Shown piece after piece: positions 7,921 to 15,923 of a stretch of 40,373 nt of DNA. Every line of letters starts with the position of its first letter. Within the stretch, counting starts at the first letter, position 1. Made by a program: the position numbers and the translations under genes. The stretch lies in the NCBI GenBank assembly GCA_003252375.1, contig QKEJ01000136.1:1-40373 (forward strand), written 5' to 3'. Below the pieces are notes generated by a model. It was not told where the DNA came from. It did no database searches and was given only the letters and a program-made list of their open reading frames with translations. The stretch is from Halodesulfovibrio sp. Its GTDB lineage: Bacteria > Desulfobacterota > Desulfovibrionia > Desulfovibrionales > Desulfovibrionaceae.

Positions 7921-10179
7921 ATGGCCGAAAAAATAGGCGTATATTTTGACCAGTCGGCCCTTGGCATCCTTGATGGCGAGGAGTTGGCTGCTCACGTAAC
8001 AAGTAAGTTCGGCGCTTCCTGTCCCGTGGCAAAGGCATTTCCCGTGCTTGCCGCAGACAGCGCCCGCGCGGAAATCCGTGCTGATATTGAAGAGAACGAA
8101 CTGGACGGCGTGCTGCTGTGCGGTGCCACCCCCCGTGTGGACTGGGACCTGTACGACTTTGAAGGCGTGATCGTCGACCGCGTCAACCTGCGTGAACACT
8201 GCGTGATGTCCTTCCGCGATGCGGACGGCTCCGTTCCCGCTGCAGGGGACGACGCCCCCGAGCTCCTGACCCTCATGGCGAAGGACTACGTGAACATGGG
8301 CGTGTTCAAGCTGCAGAAGACCGGTGTGCCTACGCCGCCCGAATTCGAGACGGTGAAGACCATCATGGTCATCGGTGGCGGCTGGGCCGGTCTGACCGCA
8401 GCCAAGCAGGCAGCCGACTACGGCTTTGATGTCATCCTGGTGGAAAAGGAAGCGGAACTCGGCGGCAAGGCCCTCGGCATGCTCAAGACCGCTCCTCTGG
8501 AATACCCCTATACCGAGGCGCATGCCACCGGTATCGAGAAGAAGATCGAAGACGTGACCGGCAATGCCAAGATCAAGGTCATTACCGGCGCCCGTCTCGA
8601 AAAGCTCGAAGGGCTGCCCGGCCAGTACAAGGCCACCATCAAGGGCGAACAGTATCCCGTGGGCGCCGTGGTTCTGGCTGCCGGCTGGGTACCGCAGAAT
8701 CCCAAGGTGCTTGGTCCCATGGGCTACGGCAGCGTACCCAATGTGGTTACCGCCGCCGAGTTCGAAAAGCTGGCCAAGACCGGAGCGCTTACCGCCAAGC
8801 GCGTTGCCTTCATCCTGAACACCAGCATGGTGGACGGTGGCGACATCTACGCTCCTGTCTGTGATGAAGAAGCTCCGGCCGAGGCTGAAAAGGCGGCTGA
8901 GGGTGAAGAGACCGAAAAGGCCAAGTACGTGCACAAGGATCTTGAATCCGTACGCCACCTGCCCATCTCCAACGCCGTGAGCTCCGTGGTTGCCCTCAAG
9001 CAGGCCAACTACGTGTGCGACACCTTCGAAGACGGCCAGGCCTTCATCCTGTATGATTCCATGGTCGTGCAGGGCATCCACGAGCGCTACTACAAGGCTG
9101 CGCAGAACCGTCTGGGCATCATGATGTCCAAGGCCGAGATCAAGGGCGTTGCAGCCGACGGCGACGAGATCATCGTTTCCGCAGGCAACACCCTGATGGG
9201 CGGCGACATCGAACTGGCCGTTGATATGGTCGTTCTGCCCACGGGTATCGTTCCCGCCACCGCCAAGGACCCGATCATGAACTTCGTGTACCGTCAGGGC
9301 CCGAACTTCCCCGATCTGGACCTTTTTGAAGGGTATGCGGATTCCAACTACATCTGCTTCCCGTATGAAACGCGTCGTACCGGTGTGTACGCTGCAGGCT
9401 GCGTCCGTCAGCCCATGATGCTGGATGCTGCCGAGGAAGACGCCATCGGCGCTACCCTCAAGGCCATCCAGTGCGTGGAATCGGCCAACCGCGGTGTTGC
9501 CGTACATCCCCGCTCCGGTGACCTGAGCTACCCCGTGTTCAACTTCGTGCGTTGCACCCAGTGCAAGCGCTGCACCGAGGAATGTCCCTTCGGCGCACTG
9601 GACGATGATGAAAAGGGAACGCCGCTGCCCAACTACAGCCGTTGCCGCCGTTGCGGTACCTGTATGGGCGCCTGTCCGGAACGCGTCATCTCCTTCGACA
9701 ACTACAATATCGACCAGATCGGTACCATGATCCGCGAAGTCTACGTTCCGGACAACATGGAAGCCGACGGTCCCCGCGTCATCATCCTTGCCTGCGAAAA
9801 CGACGCCTATCCCGCGCTGGATATGGCCGCTGTCCGCGGCAAGAAGTGGAGCCCCTACGTACGTATCATTCCCGTACGCTGTCTTGGCTCGGTCAACGCC
9901 ATCTGGGTTGCCGACGCCATGTCCAAGGGTATCGACGGCGTGATGATGCTCGGTTGTAAGTATGGCGATGATTACCAGTGCCACTTCGTCAAGGGCTCCG
10001 AAATCTGTAACCGCCGCAAGGACAACATCGCCGAAACGCTCAACCGTCTCGGTGTGGAACCCGACCGCGTGGAACAGTACGAAGTCGCCATCGACGAGTA
10101 CGACAAGGTGCCGGACATGATCGAGGAGTTCATGCAGATGATCTTCGAAAAGGGTCCGAACCCGTTCAAGGGCTACTAG
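7921..10179 (+). CDS. qmoB: quinone-interacting membrane-bound oxidoreductase subunit B
   Basis: Larger HdrA-like flavoprotein of the Qmo complex, 752 residues. Residues 1-130 form the HdrA N-terminal domain. The FAD motif VIGGGWAGLTAAKQAADYG begins near residue 150. Two [4Fe-4S] ferredoxin clusters follow: CTQCKRCTEECP from C545 and CRRCGTCMGACP from C575. The last ~130 residues resemble MvhD, the delta subunit of F420-non-reducing hydrogenase (IPVRCLGSVNAIWVADAMSKG, MLGCKYGDDYQCHF). An acidic Ala/Glu-rich insert at about 316-340 looks like a flexible loop. An HdrA-MvhD fusion like this is the accepted QmoB layout. The SD gggagg lies in the end of qmoA. Confidence 0.95.
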   Translation: MAEKIGVYFDQSALGILDGEELAAHVTSKFGASCPVAKAFPVLAADSARAEIRADIEENELDGVLLCGATPRVDWDLYDFEGVIVDRVNLREHCVMSFRDADGSVPAAGDDAPELLTLMAKDYVNMGVFKLQKTGVPTPPEFETVKTIMVIGGGWAGLTAAKQAADYGFDVILVEKEAELGGKALGMLKTAPLEYPYTEAHATGIEKKIEDVTGNAKIKVITGARLEKLEGLPGQYKATIKGEQYPVGAVVLAAGWVPQNPKVLGPMGYGSVPNVVTAAEFEKLAKTGALTAKRVAFILNTSMVDGGDIYAPVCDEEAPAEAEKAAEGEETEKAKYVHKDLESVRHLPISNAVSSVVALKQANYVCDTFEDGQAFILYDSMVVQGIHERYYKAAQNRLGIMMSKAEIKGVAADGDEIIVSAGNTLMGGDIELAVDMVVLPTGIVPATAKDPIMNFVYRQGPNFPDLDLFEGYADSNYICFPYETRRTGVYAAGCVRQPMMLDAAEEDAIGATLKAIQCVESANRGVAVHPRSGDLSYPVFNFVRCTQCKRCTEECPFGALDDDEKGTPLPNYSRCRRCGTCMGACPERVISFDNYNIDQIGTMIREVYVPDNMEADGPRVIILACENDAYPALDMAAVRGKKWSPYVRIIPVRCLGSVNAIWVADAMSKGIDGVMMLGCKYGDDYQCHFVKGSEICNRRKDNIAETLNRLGVEPDRVEQYEVAIDEYDKVPDMIEEFMQMIFEKGPNPFKGY

Positions 10180-10192
10180 GAGGAGATGGAAT

Positions 10193-11359
10193 ATGGCTCA
10201 GTCCGTAAGAATCCAACCAGATCTTCAGTTTGTCAAAGAGTTGCAAGCTGTAGGTGGGGAATCCCTGAAGAAGTGCTACCAGTGCGCTACCTGCAGCGTG
10301 GCTTGCCCCATCTCTCCCGCCAGCAACCCCTATCCCCGCAAGGAGATGGTGTGGGCTTCGTGGGGCTTGAAGGACAAGCTTATCAATAACCCCGACATCT
10401 GGCTTTGCCACAACTGCGGCACCTGTTCCGACCTGTGCCCCCGTGGTGCCAAGCCCGGTGACCTGCTGAGCGCCCTGCGCAACATGGCGTACCAGCGCAT
10501 CAACGTGTTCCCCACTATCGGCAAGTGGATGAGCAGCCCCAAGTACCTGATCAACCTCATCGCCATCCCCGCAATCCTGTGGGCGGTCATCTGGTTCATC
10601 AGCGCCAACTACTATGCCGGATCCGCTTTCCCTGTCGGTCCCGACGGTGAAATCGTGTACGGTAATCTGTTCTTTGGCGACTACTTCATCGACCCCATCT
10701 TCATGCTCACCTTCTTCGGCATGGTTGCCTGCTTCTTCAAGGGAACGCGCAACCTTATCAAATCCTTCAAGCCCGAGGGCACGACGCTGGTCCTTGGCAA
10801 GCAGAAGCCCCTGCTTCTGTGCCTGAAGGACGTGCTGTTCGAAGAGATCATGACCCATAAGAAGTTCAAGGATTGCGGCGACGACCGCTCCGACCGCAAG
10901 GCCGGTCATATGCTGGTCTTCTACGCCTTCCTTGCCCTGATGGTGGTTACCGGCGTCGTGGCTGTGGGCCACTGGGGTGGATACCTGTTCCACTCCATTG
11001 CCATCCACACCCCGCTGAACCTGACCAACCCCATCAAGATTCTGGCGAACGTCGGCGCCATCATGCTGATCGTCGGCATGGCCGTGCTGACCAATCGCCG
11101 TCGTAGTCAGGAAGACGCAAAGACCAAGTCGAACTACTACGACTGGTATCTGCTTAATGTCATCTGGGCTGTCGCTCTGACCGGCGTGCTTTCCGAGCTT
11201 TCCCGCTTGGCTGGCATCCCCCAGATCGCGTACACCGTGTACTACATGCACCTCGTAGCCGTGTGGATGCTCTTTGCATACCTGCCCTGGTCCAAGCTGG
11301 GCCACGTGGTATACCGCACCGTTGCGCTGACGTATGTGCGTCACATGGGACGCCGTTAG
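10193..11359 (+). CDS. qmoC: quinone-interacting membrane-bound oxidoreductase subunit C
   Basis: Membrane subunit of Qmo, 388 residues, fusing an HdrC-like ferredoxin domain to an HdrE-like cytochrome b. The first cluster is CYQCATCSVACP from C28, the second CHNCGTCSDLCP from C72. About six hydrophobic helices follow (for example YLINLIAIPAILWAVIWFI, FMLTFFGMVACFF, MLVFYAFLALMVVTGVV, ILANVGAIMLIVGMAVL, YTVYYMHLVAVWMLFAYLPW), with several His that can bind haem b. It exchanges electrons with the menaquinone pool and hands them to QmoAB. An aggagg SD precedes the ATG, and qmoB ends 13 bases upstream. Confidence 0.95.
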   Translation: MAQSVRIQPDLQFVKELQAVGGESLKKCYQCATCSVACPISPASNPYPRKEMVWASWGLKDKLINNPDIWLCHNCGTCSDLCPRGAKPGDLLSALRNMAYQRINVFPTIGKWMSSPKYLINLIAIPAILWAVIWFISANYYAGSAFPVGPDGEIVYGNLFFGDYFIDPIFMLTFFGMVACFFKGTRNLIKSFKPEGTTLVLGKQKPLLLCLKDVLFEEIMTHKKFKDCGDDRSDRKAGHMLVFYAFLALMVVTGVVAVGHWGGYLFHSIAIHTPLNLTNPIKILANVGAIMLIVGMAVLTNRRRSQEDAKTKSNYYDWYLLNVIWAVALTGVLSELSRLAGIPQIAYTVYYMHLVAVWMLFAYLPWSKLGHVVYRTVALTYVRHMGRR

Positions 11360-11369
11360 AAAACGACAA

Positions 11370-11393
11370 GCGCTCCCGCCTGTGCGGGGGCGC
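11370..11393 (+). promoter_or_regulatory. GC-rich hairpin between qmoC and qmoD, no U tract
   Basis: gcgctcccgc (11370-11379) pairs with gcgggggcgc (11384-11393) over ten pairs with one G-U, loop ctgt. There is no following T run, so it is unlikely to be a simple terminator. It could protect the 3' end of the qmoABC message or set a separate level for qmoD. Confidence 0.55.
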
Positions 11394-11448
11394 GTCAAGA
11401 AAAGACTTCAACAAGAAAATATTCTTTCCTTGATTATAGGAGGCCCAA

Positions 11449-12207
11449 ATGTCTGAAGAAGCACGCAGGGTTTTCAAAATGGAAACCATCCTTGGTGTGA
11501 TTGCCGGCAAGAGCGGTGCCGATGTTGCCGATCTGCTTGGCTACCTGGCGCAGCGTGAACTTTCCGCTGAAGAACTGGGTGCCGTTGCTCCCATCGCCAA
11601 GGGCTGGCTGTACAGCCTTGAACCCCGTTTCATGAGCTGTGAATACTCTGAAAACGTGGTGTTCGAAGAGTGGGCCCAGAAGCAGGCCGCTGCTCTGGGT
11701 GACAACGTTTCCATCGAGCCCATCCCCGCAGCCGAAATGGCCGGCATCTCCGTGGTGCTGGACAAGATGGCTGATGCCAAGGCTACCACCGCCGCTCAGG
11801 CTGCCGACGTTGCAGACCTGAAGGCCAAGGTTGAGGCTCTGGCTCCCTTTGAAGCCAAGGCCGCTACCCTGGAAAAGCAGGTTGCCGACCTGACCGAGAA
11901 GCTGGAAAAGGCCAAGGCCGATCTCGCCGCCGCTCAGAAGGATCTGAAGGCCTTTGATGGCAAGGTCGCCATCAACGAGAAGGAAATCGAATCCTCCGTG
12001 AAGGATATGGTTTCCAAGGGTCTGAAGGAAGCTCTGGCCAACCTGCCCGTGGGCGCTGCCGCTCCCGCAGGTGCTGTTGCCGGTGATGCCGCCGCTGCTC
12101 CCGCAGCAGCCGAGCCCGCAGGCTTTGACGATGCTTCCGGCGGAGACGTTCCGGATACCTTCGGTTTCGGTGCTTCCGGCGCCGGCGACGACGGTTTCGG
12201 CTTCTAA
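11449..12207 (+). CDS. qmoD: QmoD, conserved protein of unknown function at the end of the qmo operon
   Basis: 252 residues; matches in position and character the promoter-distal gene called qmoD in Desulfovibrio vulgaris. Residues 1-105 are a globular part with few Cys, beginning MSEEARRVFKMETILGVI. Residues ~108-180 are Ala/Lys/Glu-rich with regular heptads (ADLKAKVEALAPFEAKAATL, QVADLTEKLEKAKADL), a clear coiled coil. Residues ~200-252 are a disordered Ala/Pro tail ending in repeated GFG motifs (DTFGFGASGAGDDGFGF). There is no signal peptide or membrane segment. The ATG has an aggagg SD seven bases away. The role is unknown; partnering AprBA or Qmo in the cytoplasm is an inference from the operon. 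Confidence 0.85.
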   Translation: MSEEARRVFKMETILGVIAGKSGADVADLLGYLAQRELSAEELGAVAPIAKGWLYSLEPRFMSCEYSENVVFEEWAQKQAAALGDNVSIEPIPAAEMAGISVVLDKMADAKATTAAQAADVADLKAKVEALAPFEAKAATLEKQVADLTEKLEKAKADLAAAQKDLKAFDGKVAINEKEIESSVKDMVSKGLKEALANLPVGAAAPAGAVAGDAAAAPAAAEPAGFDDASGGDVPDTFGFGASGAGDDGFGF

Positions 12208-12242
12208 GCCCTTTCCGGTCTCGTACCGTAGACGAAATGAAA

Positions 12243-12269
12243 GCCCGGTCCGCAAGGACCGGGCTTTTT
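12243..12269 (+). terminator. intrinsic terminator after qmoD
   Basis: gcccggtcc (12243-12251) pairs with ggaccgggc (12256-12264), loop gcaa, then T5. Read on the minus strand the hairpin is followed by TTTCATTTC, so it may also stop the converging moaA transcript. Confidence 0.9.
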
Positions 12270-12308
12270 CGTTGTGGAAAGGAGAGGGCGGAAGCCGATA
12301 TGCGTGTG

Positions 12309-13337
12309 CTAGCCGCCTATGGCGTTCATGCGCTTGTCGGCGATGGTGTGCTCGCGCATCTCCTGCAGCAGCTTGTAGCCAAGGGGCTTGCGCTTTCCGG
12401 CGTTCTCCAGCACCCGGCGCACGTGCTGCATGGACAGGCCCGGGTGGCGCAGAATCTGGCGCAGCCCGTATTCCTTGTCGGAGAAGAGGCAGGTGCGCAA
12501 CTTGCCGTCCGATGTGATGCGCAGGCGGTTGCAGCTGTTGCAGAAGTGGTTCGACATGGGCGAGATGAATCCGAGGCGTCCCATGCCCCCTTCAATGCCG
12601 TACAGCCGGGCCGGGCCGGACTTGCGCTCGCCGGGGCCGAGGGTGGTCAGCACCGCATGGGAGCGGGCCGCGGCAAGGATATCTTCCGCTGCCCAGAAAT
12701 TGTCCTGTGTCCAGCGGTTGCAATGCCCCATGGGCATGAACTCGATGAACCGGACATCCACGGGGTTGCGCCTTGCAAAATTGATGAAGACGGGCAGCTC
12801 GTCGTCGTTGATGCCTTTGAGGGCCACGGCATTGAGCTTGATCTTCATGCCCAGGTCCAGCGCCTCGTCGATGGCACCGGTTACGTTGCGCAGCATGTCC
12901 CGCCCGGTGATGTGCTGAAACTTCTGCCTGTTGAAGGTATCGAGGGAGATATTCAGCCAGCTTATCCCGATGTCCTTCAGGGCCTGGACCTTGCCGGAAA
13001 GCAGGGTGGCGTTGGTGGTCAGGCGCAGGTCGAGCCCGGGGTGGCGCAGAAGCATCTGCTCAAGCAGGTGCAGCAGTCCCTTGCGGGCAAAGGGCTCGCC
13101 GCCGGTAAGCCGTATCTTGCGGATGCCCATGTCCACGGCAAGGTCCACCAGACGCAGGATTTCCTCGTAGGTAAGGATGTCCGCATGCTGGAGGAACTGC
13201 ATGCCTTCGCTGTTCCAGCAGTACATGCACCGCAGGTTGCAGCGGTCCGTCACGGAGATGCGAAGGTAGTTCACGCACCGGCCGTGGGAGTCGCCGATGG
13301 ACGCTGCCGCAGGAAAGGGAATGGCTGTCTGGTTCAT
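12309..13337 (-). CDS. moaA: GTP 3',8-cyclase, molybdenum cofactor biosynthesis
   Basis: Radical SAM enzyme for the first step of molybdopterin synthesis, turning GTP into 3',8-cyclo-7,8-dihydro-GTP. 342 residues. The SAM cluster motif is CNLRCMYC near residue 33, followed by the family's RLTGGEPF. The second C-terminal cluster is CNSCNRLRITSDGKLRTC near residues 265-285. The protein ends in Gly-Gly, the MoaA tail needed for catalysis. It is the last gene of a four-gene operon: its ATG overlaps the mobA stop as ATGA. The co-operon genes indicate that the cofactor is meant for formate dehydrogenases. Confidence 0.95.
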   Translation of the reverse strand: MNQTAIPFPAAASIGDSHGRCVNYLRISVTDRCNLRCMYCWNSEGMQFLQHADILTYEEILRLVDLAVDMGIRKIRLTGGEPFARKGLLHLLEQMLLRHPGLDLRLTTNATLLSGKVQALKDIGISWLNISLDTFNRQKFQHITGRDMLRNVTGAIDEALDLGMKIKLNAVALKGINDDELPVFINFARRNPVDVRFIEFMPMGHCNRWTQDNFWAAEDILAAARSHAVLTTLGPGERKSGPARLYGIEGGMGRLGFISPMSNHFCNSCNRLRITSDGKLRTCLFSDKEYGLRQILRHPGLSMQHVRRVLENAGKRKPLGYKLLQEMREHTIADKRMNAIGG

Positions 13338-13948
13338 AGGCCCGCAATGAGTCGACGGGCCATTTCCAGGTCCGCCGGATAGTTGATGTTGAAGAAGGGC
13401 AGGGATTCCTCGCTGGTGTAGGGAACGTACAATCTGGCCTCTTCCGGGATGACCCGGCTGAGTTTGTGGATGCCGTTGCCCACAGCCTGCTCGAAGAGCG
13501 GCAGGGCCGCGGGTTCATAGATGGCCACAAGCGATTCGATGAAGCCGGTTTCCACCTGCAGAAAGGTGGTCATCAGGGTGGCGTCGGTTCGCTCCGCCCT
13601 GCGCGCCACGAGCCGTTCGAGGCAGGAAATATCCATGAACGGAAGGTCGCACGACAGGACCAGGATGGGGCCTGTGGCAGAGCGCAGTGCGGTGGTGACG
13701 CCACCGATGGGACCAAGGCCGACCCGTTCGTCTCTGAGCCAATGGTAGCCGGGAATCTTGGGTACTTCCGAGCGACCGGAGACCCAAACCTCGTCCACGA
13801 TTTCCGAGAGCAGGGAGCAGGTGCGGGTGAGCAGGTCCGGTCCGGAGTCGCCGTGCAGGCGGATGACGGTCTTGTCATTGCCCAGACGGGTGCTCAGGCC
13901 TCCGGCAAGGACAACGCCGGTCAGTCCGGAACCCGTGCGCCCGTTCAT
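13334..13948 (-). CDS. mobA: molybdenum cofactor guanylyltransferase
   Basis: Links GMP to molybdopterin to make the bis-MGD cofactor used by formate dehydrogenases. 204 residues from the ATG at 13948, whose ATGA overlap with the fdhD stop fixes the start; longer upstream frames are shadows. The NTP-transferase signature LAGGLSTRLGNDKTVIRL lies near residue 15, VGLGPIGGVTTAL near residue 75, and LSCDLPFMD carries the metal-binding Asp. A C-terminal FFNINYPADLEMARRL is typical. The next gene, moaA, also overlaps by ATGA, so translation is coupled all along the operon. Confidence 0.92.
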   Translation of the reverse strand: MNGRTGSGLTGVVLAGGLSTRLGNDKTVIRLHGDSGPDLLTRTCSLLSEIVDEVWVSGRSEVPKIPGYHWLRDERVGLGPIGGVTTALRSATGPILVLSCDLPFMDISCLERLVARRAERTDATLMTTFLQVETGFIESLVAIYEPAALPLFEQAVGNGIHKLSRVIPEEARLYVPYTSEESLPFFNINYPADLEMARRLIAGL

Positions 13949-14667
13949 GCGCGTACCCTGCCAGCCTCGTCGGCAAAAACGGTGAAGCGGTTCTCCCTGT
14001 CCCGGGCAAAGCCCACAAGGGTGGCATTGTGCTCCAGCGCCATGTCCACGGAGGCTGTGGTTACGGCGGACCGGCTGACAATGTACCGGAATCCGGCCCG
14101 AAGCGCCTTGGCGCACAGGCTGGAGGTGACTCTGGCCGAGACCAGCATGACCATATCCGCGAGGTTCACGCCCTCCCGGTGCGCCCATCCGGCCAGCCTG
14201 TCCAGACAGTTGTGCCTGCCGATGTCCTCGGCGCGGTGCAGTACCTGCAGGGTGGCGGCGTCCAGCACCCCGGCCCTGTGAAAGCAGCCGGTATTGTCCC
14301 AGAGGCCTTCGGTCTGCATGAATGTTCCCATGGCTTCCAGCAGTGATGCCGCGGCAATGGTGCCGGGCGTCCCTCCGTCTGCAGGCGCGGGTCCGTCAAG
14401 GGTCACCTTGAACCGGTTTTCGCCCACGGCCTCCACCGAGGCCGTGCGGCCCATGCCGTCCATGTCGAGCAGCACGTGCCCCAGCGCAAGGTCCTCCAGC
14501 GCATGGGGCCAGGCCCACAGCGTTTTGGGGGGCGCCTGATCGGTCAGGATGGTGATGGGAATTTCGCGGCTGAGGACATCCTGCTGCTCTTCCCACATCC
14601 CGTCCCGGTACTGGCGGATGCGCACGGTGCGTGGCATGGCCGTGGTACAGGGGGCGGAGCTGCTCAT
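13945..14667 (-). CDS. fdhD: FdhD-family sulfur carrier protein, without the usual CxxC loop
   Basis: FdhD delivers sulfur from a cysteine desulfurase to the molybdenum cofactor of formate dehydrogenase. 240 residues from the ATG at 14667, one base after the fdhE stop; a longer frame to 14754 lies inside fdhE. Family features are LALGHVLLDMDG, DNTGCFHRAGVL, AEDIGRHNCLDRLAGWA, VSARVTSSLCAKALRAG and VDMALEHNATLVGFARD. The flexible loop that in the E. coli protein holds the essential CGVC motif is replaced here by a Pro/Gly/Ala stretch with no Cys (around DGPAPADGGTPGTIAAASL). The TGC cysteine remains. Context makes the role in formate dehydrogenase maturation likely, but the mechanism must differ. 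Confidence 0.85.
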   Translation of the reverse strand: MSSSAPCTTAMPRTVRIRQYRDGMWEEQQDVLSREIPITILTDQAPPKTLWAWPHALEDLALGHVLLDMDGMGRTASVEAVGENRFKVTLDGPAPADGGTPGTIAAASLLEAMGTFMQTEGLWDNTGCFHRAGVLDAATLQVLHRAEDIGRHNCLDRLAGWAHREGVNLADMVMLVSARVTSSLCAKALRAGFRYIVSRSAVTTASVDMALEHNATLVGFARDRENRFTVFADEAGRVRA

Positions 14668-14668
14668 G

Positions 14669-15550
14669 CTAGAAACCCCATGCGGAAAGGGTTGGACGGG
14701 AGAGCCCCTGCTCGCGGGCAAGGATGTCCAGCGCCAGTGATTCCAGATCATCAAGGGCGGGAATGCTCACCGTATCCAGTTCGCGGAAGTCGCTGGTCTT
14801 GAGATAGCAGTTGCAGGTTCGGCAGACATGCACTTCAAACCCGCGTTCTCCCTCTGCCTTGAAATATTCGAGCTTATCGTGGTCCTCCTCGCCGCAGAAG
14901 GCGCACTGCAACCGCTTGGCCCGGTAATCGGTACGGCAGAAGGAGCAGGTGAGGTGCCGGAATCCTTCCTTGCCGCGCAGGGAAGAGATGAGGGGCAGCG
15001 AGCCGCAGTAGGGACAGTGCCCGAAGGCCCAGGGCTCCTCATCATTGTGATGCGTCTTCAACTGCTCGCTTACGGCTTCCAGCGAGGGAGTAAGGCTGCC
15101 CTGGACAAGGAAGCGGACCGTGCTGGGGGCTTCGGGCAGCCGGGCGGCCCAGTCGGCAAAGAAGAGCGTATCATCCCGGATGAAGGCGTCACAGGCCTCG
15201 GAAAGGCTGAAAATGCCGTCTTCCAGTGCCTTGCGGACGGCCTGCGCGGAGGTGCCGATGGGGCCGCCGGAGGCTTCGGACAGGGCCAGCAGCTTGCCGA
15301 AGAGCAGGGCCGTCTGTTTGGCGTCAAACACGAAGTGCTCGCGCGGAAGCAGGGGAACGCCCTGTAGGTGGGCGCTGGGCGGCGTCGGAAGCGAAGGAAG
15401 GGGGACGGAAACGGCCTGTCTGGCAGCCAGCTGCAGGGTAGCCGTATCCGAGATGATATCAAGCAGGGGAGCGGGCAGAAATTCCTTGGTTCGCAGGATG
15501 ACGAGCTTTCGCTCCAGCCGCTTCCGTTCAGTATCCATGTCAAAGGTCAT
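14669..15550 (-). CDS. fdhE: FdhE-like formate dehydrogenase accessory protein
   Basis: Cytoplasmic rubredoxin-like accessory factor for formate dehydrogenase assembly. 293 residues from the ATG at 15550, chosen for its aggag SD; an in-frame ATG nine codons upstream has none. The C-terminal half has four CxxC pairs: HCPYCGS, CSFC, CAFCGEEDH and CRTCNCYLK, the iron/zinc-binding pattern of FdhE. The N-terminal half is helical, with GGPIGTSAQAVRKALE typical of family members. It is the first gene of the operon. The stop is one base from the fdhD start. Confidence 0.92.
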   Translation of the reverse strand: MTFDMDTERKRLERKLVILRTKEFLPAPLLDIISDTATLQLAARQAVSVPLPSLPTPPSAHLQGVPLLPREHFVFDAKQTALLFGKLLALSEASGGPIGTSAQAVRKALEDGIFSLSEACDAFIRDDTLFFADWAARLPEAPSTVRFLVQGSLTPSLEAVSEQLKTHHNDEEPWAFGHCPYCGSLPLISSLRGKEGFRHLTCSFCRTDYRAKRLQCAFCGEEDHDKLEYFKAEGERGFEVHVCRTCNCYLKTSDFRELDTVSIPALDDLESLALDILAREQGLSRPTLSAWGF

Positions 15551-15562
15551 GCGTTCTCCTCG

Positions 15563-15575
15563 GACCAGTCTGGTC
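15563..15575. promoter_or_regulatory. perfect palindrome in the fdhE leader
   Basis: GACCAG-T-CTGGTC, 6-bp arms around one base, 13 bases before the fdhE ATG. A one-base loop is unfavourable as RNA, so a DNA operator is more likely, unless it is chance. Confidence 0.45.
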
Positions 15576-15616
15576 ATATGGCGCTAGCGTAACAGGGGGA
15601 CGGCAAAATTCAAGAG

Positions 15617-15669
15617 CCATGCTCATGCTTCCAGTTTAGCACAATGCTCAGCTTTTTCAATGAGCATGG
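15617..15669. repeat. array of ATGCTCA heptamers around the fdhE promoter
   Basis: CCATGCTCAT (15617-15626) and its exact inverse ATGAGCATGG (15660-15669) flank a further ATGCTCA (15644-15650). The three copies fall near +1, inside the spacer and at the -35 edge of the predicted fdhE promoter. This arrangement suggests regulator binding. Confidence 0.6.
15633..15660 (-). promoter_or_regulatory. sigma70-type promoter for fdhE-fdhD-mobA-moaA
   Basis: On the minus strand, TTGAAA (15660-15655; five of six) and TAAACT (15638-15633; four of six) are separated by 16 bases. A start near 15626 would give a leader of about 75 bases. Confidence 0.55.
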
Positions 15670-15923
15670 AGGGTTGAAGAGCGGAATGGTCAATCCTGAC
15701 TGTATGATGGCCCACAGGGGGCTGCATCAGGAGGCAGGAGAACATAAACCGTCCGGGTACGCAGTGCAGGTATGCATGCCGTGCCCTGTTCCGGATAGGT
15801 AATCCCTGCCGACGGCTTGAGCAAGTGCCGTACGTGCATAGCCAGCCGTGTGGGCGTGATGTCCGGATCGTACAATACCGACGCTCACTGACGCGCTACG
15901 GTGCCTGCGGAGGTACCGAAATC

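Larger units (their letters stand above)
15551..15923. other. 373-bp divergent intergenic region, no gene
   Basis: Holds the fdhE-operon promoter (minus), a heptamer repeat array and a palindrome, listed separately. On the plus strand a TACAAT at 15871-15876 is a possible -10 for the cupin gene, but no good -35 lies 16-18 bases upstream. A 61-codon minus-strand frame at 15690-15875 has no SD or recognisable content. Confidence 0.6.

Noticed and set aside
6583-9984. 1133-codon minus-strand frame opposite qmoA and qmoB
   Set aside because: Caused by strong third-position bias of the qmo genes; no SD or domain, and it crosses two certain genes and the leader hairpin.
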